Below the pieces are notes generated by a model. That model did no database searches. It saw only the letters and a program-made list of their open reading frames with translations, and had not been told where the DNA came from. A DNA stretch of 64,000 bases from Lachnospiraceae bacterium AB2028 (lineage in GTDB: Bacteria; Bacillota; Clostridia; Lachnospirales; Lachnospiraceae). Both the position numbers and the translations under genes were made by a program. Below are positions 16,990 to 25,420 of this stretch, in pieces (the stretch's first letter is position 1; the number at the start of each line of letters is the position of its first letter). Where the stretch lies: assembly GCA_000621425.1 (NCBI GenBank), contig JHYJ01000007.1, positions 1 to 64,000 of the forward strand, in the 5' to 3' direction.

Positions 16990-18210
16990 TCAGTCGTCCC
17001 CAAGTTTTTTCAGATGTACAGTCTCTCCCCCGCCTGTCAGCATACTGTGGATGTCACTTACTATAGTTCCCACTTCATTTGAATTCTGATATAAGGAACT
17101 TTCCATTATCCACACATTGCCATCCTCAAATGCCTTGAAATTGGCAAACATTGCATTTCTATCTATTATATCATCCAGGCTGTCAACATGGTCTATAGTG
17201 GAATCATAGATCAGGAAGTCAGCCTCTCCTGCAACAGTCATGAATTCTTCCATTCCATACTTAACTGTTGACTTTACACTGTCATCATCCTCATCCGCTG
17301 TAAGAATGTAATTGCCGCCTGCCATTTCCGTCATACGGGCGAATGAGCTACCGCCCTTTGTGCAGACTATCTGACCGTTGGCACTGACGTAACAAGCTAC
17401 TACTGTAAGTCCTGTATTACCGTAATCTTCAAGAGCGTCAACTATTGCTTTCTGCTCATCGAAAGCAGTCTGTGCCTCTTCTTCTTTTCCCAGGATCAGT
17501 CCGTAAACCTTTATCCATTCCATCCTGCCCATGGGATCATTCTCATAGCTGGCTCTGTCTATCAGAACAGGTATCCCCAGGCCCTCAAGCTTTTCTACCA
17601 CCTCCGGCTTATGGGTTACCATGGTATTCTCTACCGCAAGCTGGCAGCCCTCTACCGTAAGGGTCTCGTAATCAGGTGCGCCGTAATTTCCGCAGAAGAT
17701 CAGCTCTCCTGATTCCATTGCATTCACCGCTTCATATATGGTCCAGTCGTCTTTTTCTATTCCTGAAAACCTAACAGCATCAACAGCCCCAAGCTCTGCG
17801 AATTCACACATTGCCGCAGAATTTGCCAGATAGATATTACTTACAGGCCGCTTTATGACAGTCATTCCCATTGTATCTTCAGGCACTTCAGCTCCTTCGG
17901 GAACTATCAGGTACTTCCTGCCGTCAGAAACTTCAACGGATGAATATCCGCCTTCATAATCCGTTATGGAAAACTCCGTAGCCGCAGCATTCTCGCGGAC
18001 AGCTGTCACCTGCAGGGCAACTGTTTCACTGCTTTCTTCCGTAGGATCTGCAGCTGCGGTGTCCTGTGATACATTCTCTGCCGTGTTTTCACTCTCAGAA
18101 ACAGAAAAAGACCCTCCGCCTGTACATCCGCAAAGGGATATACAGGTAAGAAGAGTCCATGTAATTATAAGGTTATTTATTTTTCTTCTATTGTTGAAGA
18201 ATCGAAGCAT
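16990..18210 (-). CDS. ABC transporter substrate-binding lipoprotein (BtuF/FepB type)
   Basis: A 406-residue protein with a signal sequence ending in a lipobox (ISLCGC, lipidated Cys29), a Ser/Thr/Glu-rich linker to about residue 65, and a cluster A-2 periplasmic-binding-protein fold of the type used for cobalamin, heme and siderophores. It would sit on the outer face of the membrane and deliver its ligand to the permease encoded directly downstream. Its start overlaps the preceding reading frame by 34 bases and has no clear Shine-Dalgarno, which suggests translational coupling to that frame. Confidence 0.88.
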   Translation of the reverse strand: MLRFFNNRRKINNLIITWTLLTCISLCGCTGGGSFSVSESENTAENVSQDTAAADPTEESSETVALQVTAVRENAAATEFSITDYEGGYSSVEVSDGRKYLIVPEGAEVPEDTMGMTVIKRPVSNIYLANSAAMCEFAELGAVDAVRFSGIEKDDWTIYEAVNAMESGELIFCGNYGAPDYETLTVEGCQLAVENTMVTHKPEVVEKLEGLGIPVLIDRASYENDPMGRMEWIKVYGLILGKEEEAQTAFDEQKAIVDALEDYGNTGLTVVACYVSANGQIVCTKGGSSFARMTEMAGGNYILTADEDDDSVKSTVKYGMEEFMTVAGEADFLIYDSTIDHVDSLDDIIDRNAMFANFKAFEDGNVWIMESSLYQNSNEVGTIVSDIHSMLTGGGETVHLKKLGDD

Positions 18211-18911
18211 ATTGTGTACTCAATCTCATGGGGCTTACTCATTGCCGTTGTATCAGCAACGAAGGGAATCTCTACATCAAAGCCCACGAGTGGAAATGCA
18301 AATACTGACAGTCCTGAACTTATATCTGATGTATATGTCACACCGTCAAGTATAGCATAGTCATAGTTATCACTTGAAAACTCTACATAAACAGTTGCCT
18401 CACCGTTTTCTACGACAAATTCCGCAGGGGATGTAACAGATGCTCTGCCTGTTCCGCCTGAAAGGGCTGCTTCAACGGTATATTCGCCATCTTCCAGCTT
18501 AATGTCTGCTGAAGCGCCTTCTGCCAGCTCAACTTTTACTTTATGGTCATACCACTTTCCCTTTTTTCCTATGATGGCAACATCGAATTCTTCGCCGATC
18601 ACAGGCACGGGAATGTCAAAACCATATACCACTTCGGTTTCACCGTCATCGTATGTCACCGTATCCTCAGTGGGATCTATTATCTTAGCTCCCTCCTTCT
18701 GTGCATCCTCGGCAGTTCCCTGGAACACATTCAGTACTCCGTCTCCTGCAAGGGTCACATGGATTGTTGCCACACCATTCTTAACGGTAAGTACGCCCTG
18801 ATCATTAAGAGTTTCATTTACATGGAACATTGAGCTGTCTGTAGTAAATACTGCTGTATATGTACCATCTGCAGGCAGCCCCGATGTTCCGTTTAAGTTA
18901 CTGCTCAGAGT
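18177..18911 (-). CDS. Two-domain beta-sandwich (NEAT-like) module, joined to CbiK only by a -1 frameshift
   Basis: An open frame of about 240 residues with no start codon of its own at the domain boundary. The first ATG (18830) has no Shine-Dalgarno and falls inside the first repeat after a conserved-looking strand (ADGTYTAVFTTDSSMFHVNE). A second repeat starts at GEYTVEAALSGGTGRASV. Both repeats look like secreted all-beta domains related to NEAT or iron-transport-associated modules, and the C-terminal half resembles domains found next to heme/B12-type importers. Reading backwards, the frame runs into the A10 run that ends cbiK; a -1 shift there fuses the two reading frames. It lacks a signal peptide, so export would require the fusion. 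Ligand binding is inferred. Confidence 0.7.
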   Translation of the reverse strand, partial: TLSSNLNGTSGLPADGTYTAVFTTDSSMFHVNETLNDQGVLTVKNGVATIHVTLAGDGVLNVFQGTAEDAQKEGAKIIDPTEDTVTYDDGETEVVYGFDIPVPVIGEEFDVAIIGKKGKWYDHKVKVELAEGASADIKLEDGEYTVEAALSGGTGRASVTSPAEFVVENGEATVYVEFSSDNYDYAILDGVTYTSDISSGLSVFAFPLVGFDVEIPFVADTTAMSKPHEIEYTICFDSSTIEEK

Positions 18912-20158
18912 TATTTTTTTTTTAATGCTTCATCGATATGTGCTACATAGATAGCTTCTATTTCAGGAATAGAACCAAGTCCAAGGATCTGGCAGTCAAC
19001 TGAATCAAACTTTCCGCTTGCTTCGAACATGCTCTTCCATGAATCCTCTTCATCACCTGCCATATCGTTATTTGCATGGTCACCGGCAACAACCATGAGA
19101 GGTCTGAGTACTACATTTGTATATCCTGCAGCCGAAACATTATCAATAACAACAGAACATTCAGTGCTCTCAGGCTCACCTTCCACGGTTCCAACAAATA
19201 CATTGTCGTAACCCAGGGCATCGAACTGTGCCTGCATCTGCTCATAGGTTACCTTTGCCTTATGTGAAGTACCATGTCCCATAAGAACGAAAGCAGTTCC
19301 TGCTTCCTTAGCAGCCTCAAGGCTGTCAAAACCTGCCTCGCTTACTGCAGCTGCAACAACTGCCTCTGCAACAGCTTTCTTGTCATCGTTGGTCTCTGTT
19401 GAATCAGCACCAACCTCGCCCAGCATAGGCTCGGAAACGATGATGGACTCAAACTTGTCATTGTACTTCTCAAGCGCTTCTACAAGCTCGTCATACTCAG
19501 CACCATGCATAAGGTGTGTAGGCTGAACAACAAGGTTCTTAACACCGTTATCTACTGCACGGTCAAGAGCCTGCTCAACATTGTCGATGAACTCGCCGTC
19601 ACGTGCCTGTACGTGGTTGATGATGATCTGTGCGGTAAATGCACGGCGAACTGACCAGTCAGGATATGCTTCCTGGATAGCCTTCTCGATACCGCCGATA
19701 TCATTTGCACGGCTGTCATTGAATGATGTACCGAAACTTACTACGAGTATCTCATTCTCACCTATATCGTCTGCATTAAGGGGATCATCCTTGGATGCAT
19801 CACCTGTGTCACGTCCGAAATAATCGGGATCTGCAAACTCACCCTCTACAAGCTCCTTCTGAGCATCTGTAAGAGCATCCCATGCTTCCTTTGCAGCTAC
19901 GCACTGTGCATCTGTCTCATCAGTCCTGGTCTGTACATAGATAGCATCGATAAGTTCTGCAACATTATCTGCCAATGCCTGATCCTCCTCTGCTGATCCT
20001 TCCTCAGTTGTTTCTTCGGTCGGTTCCTCGGTTGTTTCTTCCGTAGCTTCTACTTCTGTTTCTGTGGGTGCAGGCTCATTGCCGCCTTCGCAGCCTGTCA
20101 TCACTGTTCCTGCTGCCAGCATTGCTGTCAATGCCATGGCAAAAAATCTCTTTTTCAC
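18911..20158 (-). CDS. cbiK: Exported lipoprotein sirohydrochlorin cobaltochelatase CbiK
   Basis: A 415-residue protein starting at a GTG eight bases after AAGGAGG. Residues 1-23 are a lipoprotein signal (lipobox MTGC, Cys23). An acidic Thr/Glu linker (24-60) and a small helical segment (61-110) precede the CbiK domain from about residue 136 (EILVVSFGTSFNDSR), with HLMHG (215-219) and GHGTSH (293-298), the histidine motifs of the metal site, and the late GDHANNDMAGDEEDSW motif. CbiK inserts cobalt into sirohydrochlorin. An exported form is known in Desulfovibrio; here it is lipid-anchored outside the cell. It is the first gene after the B12 riboswitch and ends at an A10 run. Confidence 0.9.
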   Translation of the reverse strand: MKKRFFAMALTAMLAAGTVMTGCEGGNEPAPTETEVEATEETTEEPTEETTEEGSAEEDQALADNVAELIDAIYVQTRTDETDAQCVAAKEAWDALTDAQKELVEGEFADPDYFGRDTGDASKDDPLNADDIGENEILVVSFGTSFNDSRANDIGGIEKAIQEAYPDWSVRRAFTAQIIINHVQARDGEFIDNVEQALDRAVDNGVKNLVVQPTHLMHGAEYDELVEALEKYNDKFESIIVSEPMLGEVGADSTETNDDKKAVAEAVVAAAVSEAGFDSLEAAKEAGTAFVLMGHGTSHKAKVTYEQMQAQFDALGYDNVFVGTVEGEPESTECSVVIDNVSAAGYTNVVLRPLMVVAGDHANNDMAGDEEDSWKSMFEASGKFDSVDCQILGLGSIPEIEAIYVAHIDEALKKK

Positions 20159-20206
20159 TTTCTTTACCTCCTTAGTGATAAATGATTGTCCTTTCAATAT
20201 AAGAAC

Positions 20207-20239
20207 AAAAAAACACTCCCTGCCTGCTGGCAAAGAGCG
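20207..20239 (-). terminator. Intrinsic terminator between B12 riboswitch and cbiK
   Basis: On the minus strand an 11-bp stem (arms 20229-20239 and 20214-20224, with some G-U pairs and a four-base loop) is followed directly by seven U. It lies about 115 bases after the riboswitch and 50 bases before the cbiK start, so it is placed to end transcription when cobalamin is bound. Confidence 0.75.
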
Positions 20240-20349
20240 GATGCCGGAACTTTCGTTTCCTCCATCACCGCAAACAGCTCGAACAGGATAAACTGCTTAC
20301 TGCATTGTCAGGACACAACAATTCCGTGACACGCTCTGCCGGGTCTCGC

Positions 20350-20535
20350 GGCACGCATCTCCATCAAGGCAGGTCTCCCGACTTAAATTCTTCCCGGCAC
20401 GCTTCCCTTCCCGGATAGCTCCAGTGGGCAGTCATATGAACGGCCGGTCCTTATCACGGTGACGAGCTCGTCAGGGATTTTCACCCTGTTCCCTATTATC
20501 CCGGGCGATATAGAATCCCCGGGCACCTTAACAGA
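20350..20535 (-). promoter_or_regulatory. Cobalamin (B12) riboswitch
   Basis: On the minus strand the leader contains the family landmarks in order: AAGGTGCC near 20530, AATAGGGAA and GGTGAAAATCC in the core, CACTGGAGC with GGGAAGG, and the B12 box AAGTCGGGAGACCTGCC at 20368-20384. It precedes cbiK and the whole cobalamin operon and, with the terminator at 20207-20239, is expected to stop transcription when adenosyl- or other cobalamins are plentiful. Confidence 0.95.
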
Positions 20536-20542
20536 CGAAAGA

Positions 20543-20572
20543 ATTATAATACCTTATAATATAAAATGCAAA
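20543..20572 (-). promoter_or_regulatory. Promoter of the cobalamin operon
   Basis: A -35 TTGCAT (20567-20572) and a perfect -10 TATAAT (20543-20548) with an 18-bp spacer lie directly upstream of the riboswitch, putting the start of the RNA at about 20536. Confidence 0.75.
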
Positions 20573-20593
20573 TGATAGGCACTCATTCTTTCA

Positions 20594-20622
20594 TTGAAAA
20601 AATAGCCTTCATGGGCTAAAAT
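20594..20622 (+). promoter_or_regulatory. Promoter of pfkA
   Basis: TTGAAA (20594-20599), a 17-bp spacer and TAAAAT (20617-20622) lie about 45 bases before the pfkA ATG. It is divergent from the cobalamin operon promoter and only about 20 bases from its -35 element. Confidence 0.6.
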
Positions 20623-20667
20623 ATTTAATCGAAGGCGAAGCCGTAAAAAGCGGCGGAAAGGTAAATT

Positions 20668-21642
20668 ATGGCTAAGACAAAAGAAATAAAGACTATAGGC
20701 GTACTTACAAGCGGCGGTGACTCACCGGGAATGAATGCTGCCATAAGATCCGTGGTACGTAAGGCACTTGCCAACGGCATGGCTGTAAAAGGCATAAAGA
20801 AGGGCTATCAGGGCCTGATCAATGAAGAGTTCATGGATATGGACAGACATTCCGTATCTGAAATAATAGGTCTCGGCGGAACCATACTCGGAACAGCAAG
20901 ATGTGAAGAGTTCAAGACTCCCGAAGGTGTACAGAAAGGCGCGGAAATATGCCGTAAACACGGGATTGACGGCATTGTGGTCATCGGCGGAGACGGTTCA
21001 TACCGCGGTGCCCAGAAGCTCTCACATGAGGGCATCAATACGATAGGCCTTCCGGGAACTATCGATCTGGATATCGCATGTACAGACTATACCATCGGCT
21101 TTGATACAGCCATCAATACGGCAATGGAGGCCATCGACAAAGTCCGCGATACATCGTCCTCACACGAAAGATGCTCTATAATAGAAGTAATGGGAAGAAA
21201 TGCCGGCTTTATAGCCCTGTGGTGCGGTGTTGCTAACGGTGCGGAGGACATCCTGCTTCCCGAAAAGTATGACTACAACGAGCAGACACTTATCAACCAC
21301 ATAATCGAAAACAGAAAAAACGGCAAGAAACATCACATTATCATCAATGCCGAGGGCATCGGACACTCCACCTCCATGGCTAGACGAATAGAAGCTGCAA
21401 CAGGCGTTGAAACAAGAGCTACCATTCTCGGATACATGCAGCGCGGCGGTTCCCCCACCTGTAAAGACCGCTACTACGCTTCCATAATGGGTGCAATGGC
21501 TGCAGACCTTTTGAAAGAAGGCAAGACAAACCGTGTGGTTGCACAGAAGAACGGCGAGTTTGTTGATTTTGATATAGACGAAGCACTTGCCATGACCAAG
21601 TCAATACCGGATTATGAGTACGAACTTTCAAAGATATTATGA
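20668..21642 (+). CDS. pfkA: 6-phosphofructokinase
   Basis: A 324-residue phosphofructokinase that phosphorylates fructose 6-phosphate in glycolysis. It shows GVLTSGGDSPGMNAAIR at the N-terminus, GGDGSYRG (the glycine after the aspartate is typical of ATP-dependent forms), PGTIDLDI with the catalytic aspartates, and the VMGRNAGF substrate loop. The canonical Asn of TIDND is Leu here. Length is normal. A GGAAAGG element precedes the ATG. It overlaps the next gene by four bases. Confidence 0.95.
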   Translation: MAKTKEIKTIGVLTSGGDSPGMNAAIRSVVRKALANGMAVKGIKKGYQGLINEEFMDMDRHSVSEIIGLGGTILGTARCEEFKTPEGVQKGAEICRKHGIDGIVVIGGDGSYRGAQKLSHEGINTIGLPGTIDLDIACTDYTIGFDTAINTAMEAIDKVRDTSSSHERCSIIEVMGRNAGFIALWCGVANGAEDILLPEKYDYNEQTLINHIIENRKNGKKHHIIINAEGIGHSTSMARRIEAATGVETRATILGYMQRGGSPTCKDRYYASIMGAMAADLLKEGKTNRVVAQKNGEFVDFDIDEALAMTKSIPDYEYELSKIL

Positions 21643-22427
21643 TAACATCCGCAGCAAACGAAAAAATAAAGCATCTCATAGCATTAAGGGATAAGGCAAA
21701 GGTCCGCCGCGAGGAGGGCCTTTTTCTTGTTGAGGGAATACGGATGCTTCGGGAAATACCGTCGGAGGATCTGGTTGCTGTATTTACATCCGAAGATTTT
21801 TATAAAAAGAATCCAGACTCGCTTCCTTCGAATGCAGAGATCCTTGACAACAAAGTTTTCGCAAAGGTATCGGCGGTAAACACGCCCCAGGGTGTTATAG
21901 CTATAGTAGAACAAAAGAGCTACTCCCTGAATACCCTTACCGCTGCTCCATCGCCAATGCTCCTTATGCTGGAGACCATACAGGATCCCGGGAATCTGGG
22001 CACTATGTTCCGTACAGCGGAAGCAGCTGGATGCAGCGGAATCATAATGACATCAGACTGTGCCGACCCCTACTCGCCCAAGACAGTGCGTTCAACTATG
22101 GGCGCCATACTCAGGCTCCCTTTTGTCATAGTACCGCAGCTTGATGATGTTTTTACCATGCTTAAGAGTAAAAATATAACCACATATGCGGCTGCCCTTG
22201 AAGCATCGGTTCCATATAACACAGCGGATTACACTAAAGGCTGTGCCCTGCTCATAGGAAATGAGGGAAACGGTTTGAAAAAAGAAACCATAGGAAAGGT
22301 AACAGCCTTCGGCGGTACTACGATCCATATCCCTATGGCAGGCAAAACAGAATCATTGAATGCATCCGTAAGTGCGGCTATACTTATGTACGAAGCCTCA
22401 AGGCAGAGGGGATTTAATGTAACATAA
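21639..22427 (+). CDS. SpoU/TrmH-family 23S rRNA 2'-O-ribose methyltransferase
   Basis: A 262-residue SPOUT methyltransferase. An N-terminal substrate-binding domain (KVRREEGLFLVEGIRML) is followed by the knotted catalytic domain with ETIQDPGNLGTMFRTAEAAG (motif 1, with Asn and Arg), LLIGNEGNGL (motif 2) and IPMAGKTESLNASVSAAILMYE (motif 3). Members methylate ribose in rRNA or tRNA with SAM; the target here is not known. The start overlaps the pfkA stop (ATGA), so the two are coupled. Confidence 0.9.
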   Translation: MITSAANEKIKHLIALRDKAKVRREEGLFLVEGIRMLREIPSEDLVAVFTSEDFYKKNPDSLPSNAEILDNKVFAKVSAVNTPQGVIAIVEQKSYSLNTLTAAPSPMLLMLETIQDPGNLGTMFRTAEAAGCSGIIMTSDCADPYSPKTVRSTMGAILRLPFVIVPQLDDVFTMLKSKNITTYAAALEASVPYNTADYTKGCALLIGNEGNGLKKETIGKVTAFGGTTIHIPMAGKTESLNASVSAAILMYEASRQRGFNVT

Positions 22428-22589
22428 GATATTTCCATTGTAAATGCTATTATTACATTGATGACACCCCACTATTGGCGAAGCAAATCTTCAATTGTGG
22501 GCTACCATAACAAGAATAACCAACAGGTTCCAAACAGTTAATAAACAAGTAAATCAATAATAAATAATCAGAATATAAGGAGGAACATC

Positions 22590-23384
22590 ATGAACATAGG
22601 ATTTATCGGAATGGGTAACATGGCAGGTGCCATGATAGGCGGCCTGCTTAAAAATGGACTCGAGAAAAAAGAAAACATCTACGGCTCCGATGCAAGCGAA
22701 ACTGTTGTAAAAAAACGCACAGAAGAATTCGGTATCAATACTACCACTGATAACCGTGAAGTTGCTAAAGCTTCAAATTATCTTGTACTTGCAGTTAAGC
22801 CTCAGTATGCAGTATCTGCCATAAACAGTTTTAAAGATGTCATTACAGATGATACAGTCATCATCTCCATTATGGCCGGCAAGAGCCTCGCATGGCTGGA
22901 AGAAGCTTTCGGCAGAAAACTTAAGTTCGTAAGATGCATGCCCAATACTGCAGCCCTTGTAGGTGCGGCAATAACAGGTGTAACCCCTAATGAAGCAGTA
23001 ACTGACGATGAGCTTAAAAAAGCTATCTCAATCATCGAGTCCTTCGGAAAGGCATCCGTTGTGCCTGAGCACCTTATGGATGCCGTATGCGCAGTCAGCG
23101 GAAGCTCTCCTGCATATGTATTCATGTTCATTGAAGCAATGGCTGATGCAGCCGTTGAAGAGGGCATGCCCAGGGCACAGGCTTACGAGTTTGCTGCAAA
23201 CGCAGTATATGGAAGCGCAAAGCTTATGATAGATACCGGCAAGCACCCCGGTGAACTGAAGGACATGGTATGTTCCCCTGCAGGCACCACTATCGCAGCC
23301 GTAAGGGTACTTGAGGAAGCAGGATTCCGCGGTACCGTTATCGATGCAGTAGAGGCCGCTGCAGAGAGATCCAGGGAGCTGTAA
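22590..23384 (+). CDS. proC: Pyrroline-5-carboxylate reductase
   Basis: A 264-residue ProC that makes proline from pyrroline-5-carboxylate with NAD(P)H. The Rossmann opening MNIGFIGMGNMAGAMIGG, the VRCMPNTAALVGAAITG motif and the C-terminal SPAGTTIAAVRVLEEAGFRG signature are present. A strong AAGGAGG lies before the ATG. It is followed by an intrinsic terminator. Confidence 0.96.
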   Translation: MNIGFIGMGNMAGAMIGGLLKNGLEKKENIYGSDASETVVKKRTEEFGINTTTDNREVAKASNYLVLAVKPQYAVSAINSFKDVITDDTVIISIMAGKSLAWLEEAFGRKLKFVRCMPNTAALVGAAITGVTPNEAVTDDELKKAISIIESFGKASVVPEHLMDAVCAVSGSSPAYVFMFIEAMADAAVEEGMPRAQAYEFAANAVYGSAKLMIDTGKHPGELKDMVCSPAGTTIAAVRVLEEAGFRGTVIDAVEAAAERSREL

Positions 23385-23413
23385 AATCCATACACTTTTC
23401 AATAATCCTTGCG

Positions 23414-23472
23414 AGAGCTATTTTCCCTTGTTTTTGTTATCATAAAACTGCTTGGGAAAACAGCTCTTTTTA
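23414..23472. terminator. Terminator after proC
   Basis: Arms AGAGCT-TTTTCCC and GGGAAAA-AGCTCT pair over about 13 bases with one mismatch, followed by a run of T. It ends proC and overlaps the end of the opposing gene at 23470, so it could act in both directions. Confidence 0.7.
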
Positions 23473-23874
23473 CATGCATGACACGGTATCTTCTGCATAC
23501 CTGTAGTGCTTAGTATTATCGGATATCCATGCTATATCATTCTTATTTTCTTCCAGTTCAAAAGTCTTTATGATTAAAGTTTTTGCTTCCTCGTCCGCTA
23601 TGATGACCGGATTAGCAAATATCCTTATTTTCCCATTTTTTATCTCAACTCGTCCTCTAGGATAGTAATCAAACGGCTTATTTCCGTTTATTTTTATGTA
23701 TTGCTTTTCCCATTCCGACTTATGATTAAAATTCTCCCTTGATTTCGAACTAAACTCCACATTCTCCAATGTTTTTCCGGAAATATCACAATCGACCATT
23801 ACAGTCAGCAATTTGTTTTCTTGCTTATCACCGGCAGGACATAATATATAACACCAAAAAATTCCTTTTTTCAC
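23470..23874 (-). CDS. Hypothetical protein, coupled to the gene upstream
   Basis: A 134-residue unknown protein. Its GTG start overlaps the stop of the preceding gene (TAGTG), which implies translational coupling; no separate Shine-Dalgarno is seen. The sequence is rich in charged residues and beta-type stretches (RGRVEIKNGKIRIFANPVI) and has no signal peptide or membrane segment. I do not recognise a family. Confidence 0.55.
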   Translation of the reverse strand: MKKGIFWCYILCPAGDKQENKLLTVMVDCDISGKTLENVEFSSKSRENFNHKSEWEKQYIKINGNKPFDYYPRGRVEIKNGKIRIFANPVIIADEEAKTLIIKTFELEENKNDIAWISDNTKHYRYAEDTVSCM

Positions 23875-24638
23875 TATAGTTTTCGTTTAACCTCTTCCCC
23901 ATCTGCTCCAATGATCACACCATCCCCCTCGTATACCCAGTAATCTTTCTTCTCCCTTTCCTTTAGGTGCATGGCATTTTCCCACAGACTTCCCATGGCA
24001 AAAACTGCATTTCTGATATGTTCGCCGTAATGGAAAAGCATTTCAAATCTCCAGTTAAAAATCGCCTCACATACAAGTCCTGTCCTGTACGCATCCACAC
24101 CAGCCGAAAGATCTCCCAAAGCATCTCCCATATCATCCCAAAGTGCCCTTACCCACACCCACTTTTTAATAACTTCATCGCTTTTTTCATCCGTTGCACA
24201 GCAGTATGGATCAAAAACCATCCAGTACTCTTCATATTCCGGTAAAAAATTAGTTCTTCTTCTGAACAGGTCATATTTTCGCTCATAATCCATATCTTCC
24301 ATATATTCAAGATCCGGCAGCTTCATAGCCAAAATGTATATCTGCATAAGTACTGGAATTAGAAGTTCCATTTCAGCAGGCCCCCAGCCATGATCGTATG
24401 GCAGGGACATCCAGATGTCGTTAAACTCCATGACCTTTTGATAAAACTCTTCCGCCTGAAGATGAAGTTTTTCCACCTCTTCATAAGAATTATCAAAAAC
24501 AACCTCCGCTGCATTTTCCTTTTCTTTAAAATATTTGGTAATCCTCTCCCGGGCCTTCATATCATTTTCATGACTGTATGAAAAAATCGGGGTCTCAGCG
24601 TAGTTTTTTACTCCATCTACTGTTATCCTGTATACCAT
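23874..24638 (-). CDS. Hypothetical protein, Trp/Tyr-rich, helical
   Basis: A 254-residue unknown protein, cytosolic and mostly helical, rich in Trp, Tyr, Glu and Asp. The ATG at 24638 is chosen because GGAGG lies eight bases upstream; that GGAGG overlaps the stop codon of the phosphatase gene, so the two are coupled. No known catalytic motif is visible. Context (phosphatase before it, small protein after it) suggests a three-gene unit. Confidence 0.7.
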   Translation of the reverse strand: MVYRITVDGVKNYAETPIFSYSHENDMKARERITKYFKEKENAAEVVFDNSYEEVEKLHLQAEEFYQKVMEFNDIWMSLPYDHGWGPAEMELLIPVLMQIYILAMKLPDLEYMEDMDYERKYDLFRRRTNFLPEYEEYWMVFDPYCCATDEKSDEVIKKWVWVRALWDDMGDALGDLSAGVDAYRTGLVCEAIFNWRFEMLFHYGEHIRNAVFAMGSLWENAMHLKEREKKDYWVYEGDGVIIGADGEEVKRKL

Positions 24639-24643
24639 ATTTG

Positions 24644-25420
24644 TCACCTCCAATAAAAAATTTTTTCATCCTCTACTCTGAGACAAGCAAGCTTTCCGGT
24701 CTCATACTCTTCCCTCATCACACACCCGCAGTCTATGTCATAGAATATGCAATCTCTTTCCCTATCATAGTATCGAAATACATCTCCATGGTTATATGCA
24801 AACTCCCCCTTTAGTACCGTTGGGGTATGGCCTGCAATTATCATCCCCCCAGGTATGCCGTCTTTAAGGGACTCTTCTCTTGCATATAGGAAGAAGTGCT
24901 GCTTTTCATCTTCATTCAAATTTGCAGCATACCCCGCGTGAACAGCTATGCAATCCCTGCCATTGCATGTAAACCTATGGTAATACGGCATTTTATCCAT
25001 AACCTCTGACCAACGCTCAAGATCTGAAAGTGTAACACCGTCTTCTTTGATCAGCCATCCAATTGTTCCATAGGCATCAAAAAACTCCAACAATTTCTTT
25101 TGTATAACATGTTTCGCTGTGCCATATAATGCCGCCATATCCTCATTTGAATCCGGATCCGTTCCTGCTTCACACTTACTGTCAATCAGCTTAAGCAGAC
25201 TCACATATGCTATAAACTCTTCCTCATGATTTCCCCGAAGCAGGATATAGTTTTCCGGAACATTTTCTATAAAGCGGAGCATTTCCAGGTTCTGATCCCC
25301 ACGGTCTATATAATCCCCTAGAAAGATCACTGTATCTTTTTCTCCGGCTTTTATCTGATGAAGCAAACCTTTCATATCATCATAGCAGCCATGTATATCT
25401 CCGATTACATATGTACTCAC
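24644..25420 (-). CDS. PPP-family metallophosphatase (serine/threonine phosphatase-like)
   Basis: A 258-residue calcineurin-like phosphoesterase. The two-metal site motifs appear in order: GDIHG (residues 7-11), GDYIDRG (about 35-41), GNHEE (about 60-64), then VHAG and GHTPT. This is the bacterial PPP subgroup that includes phage lambda phosphatase and diadenosine tetraphosphatase-like enzymes. The protein is cytosolic. The start is a GTG seven bases after AGAGGAG. Its substrate is unknown. It is coupled to the two unknown proteins downstream. Confidence 0.88.
   Translation of the reverse strand: MSTYVIGDIHGCYDDMKGLLHQIKAGEKDTVIFLGDYIDRGDQNLEMLRFIENVPENYILLRGNHEEEFIAYVSLLKLIDSKCEAGTDPDSNEDMAALYGTAKHVIQKKLLEFFDAYGTIGWLIKEDGVTLSDLERWSEVMDKMPYYHRFTCNGRDCIAVHAGYAANLNEDEKQHFFLYAREESLKDGIPGGMIIAGHTPTVLKGEFAYNHGDVFRYYDRERDCIFYDIDCGCVMREEYETGKLACLRVEDEKIFYWR

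Noticed and set aside
20668-21642. Leu in place of Asn in the TIDND motif of phosphofructokinase as a sign of changed activity
   Set aside because: Both catalytic aspartates and the ATP-type GGDGS-Y-RG motif are kept, and I believe this variant is common in related bacteria.
22428-22589. CCCCAC...GTGGG hairpin between the methyltransferase gene and proC
   Set aside because: Stem is imperfect and lacks a U run; not enough for a terminator or riboswitch call.
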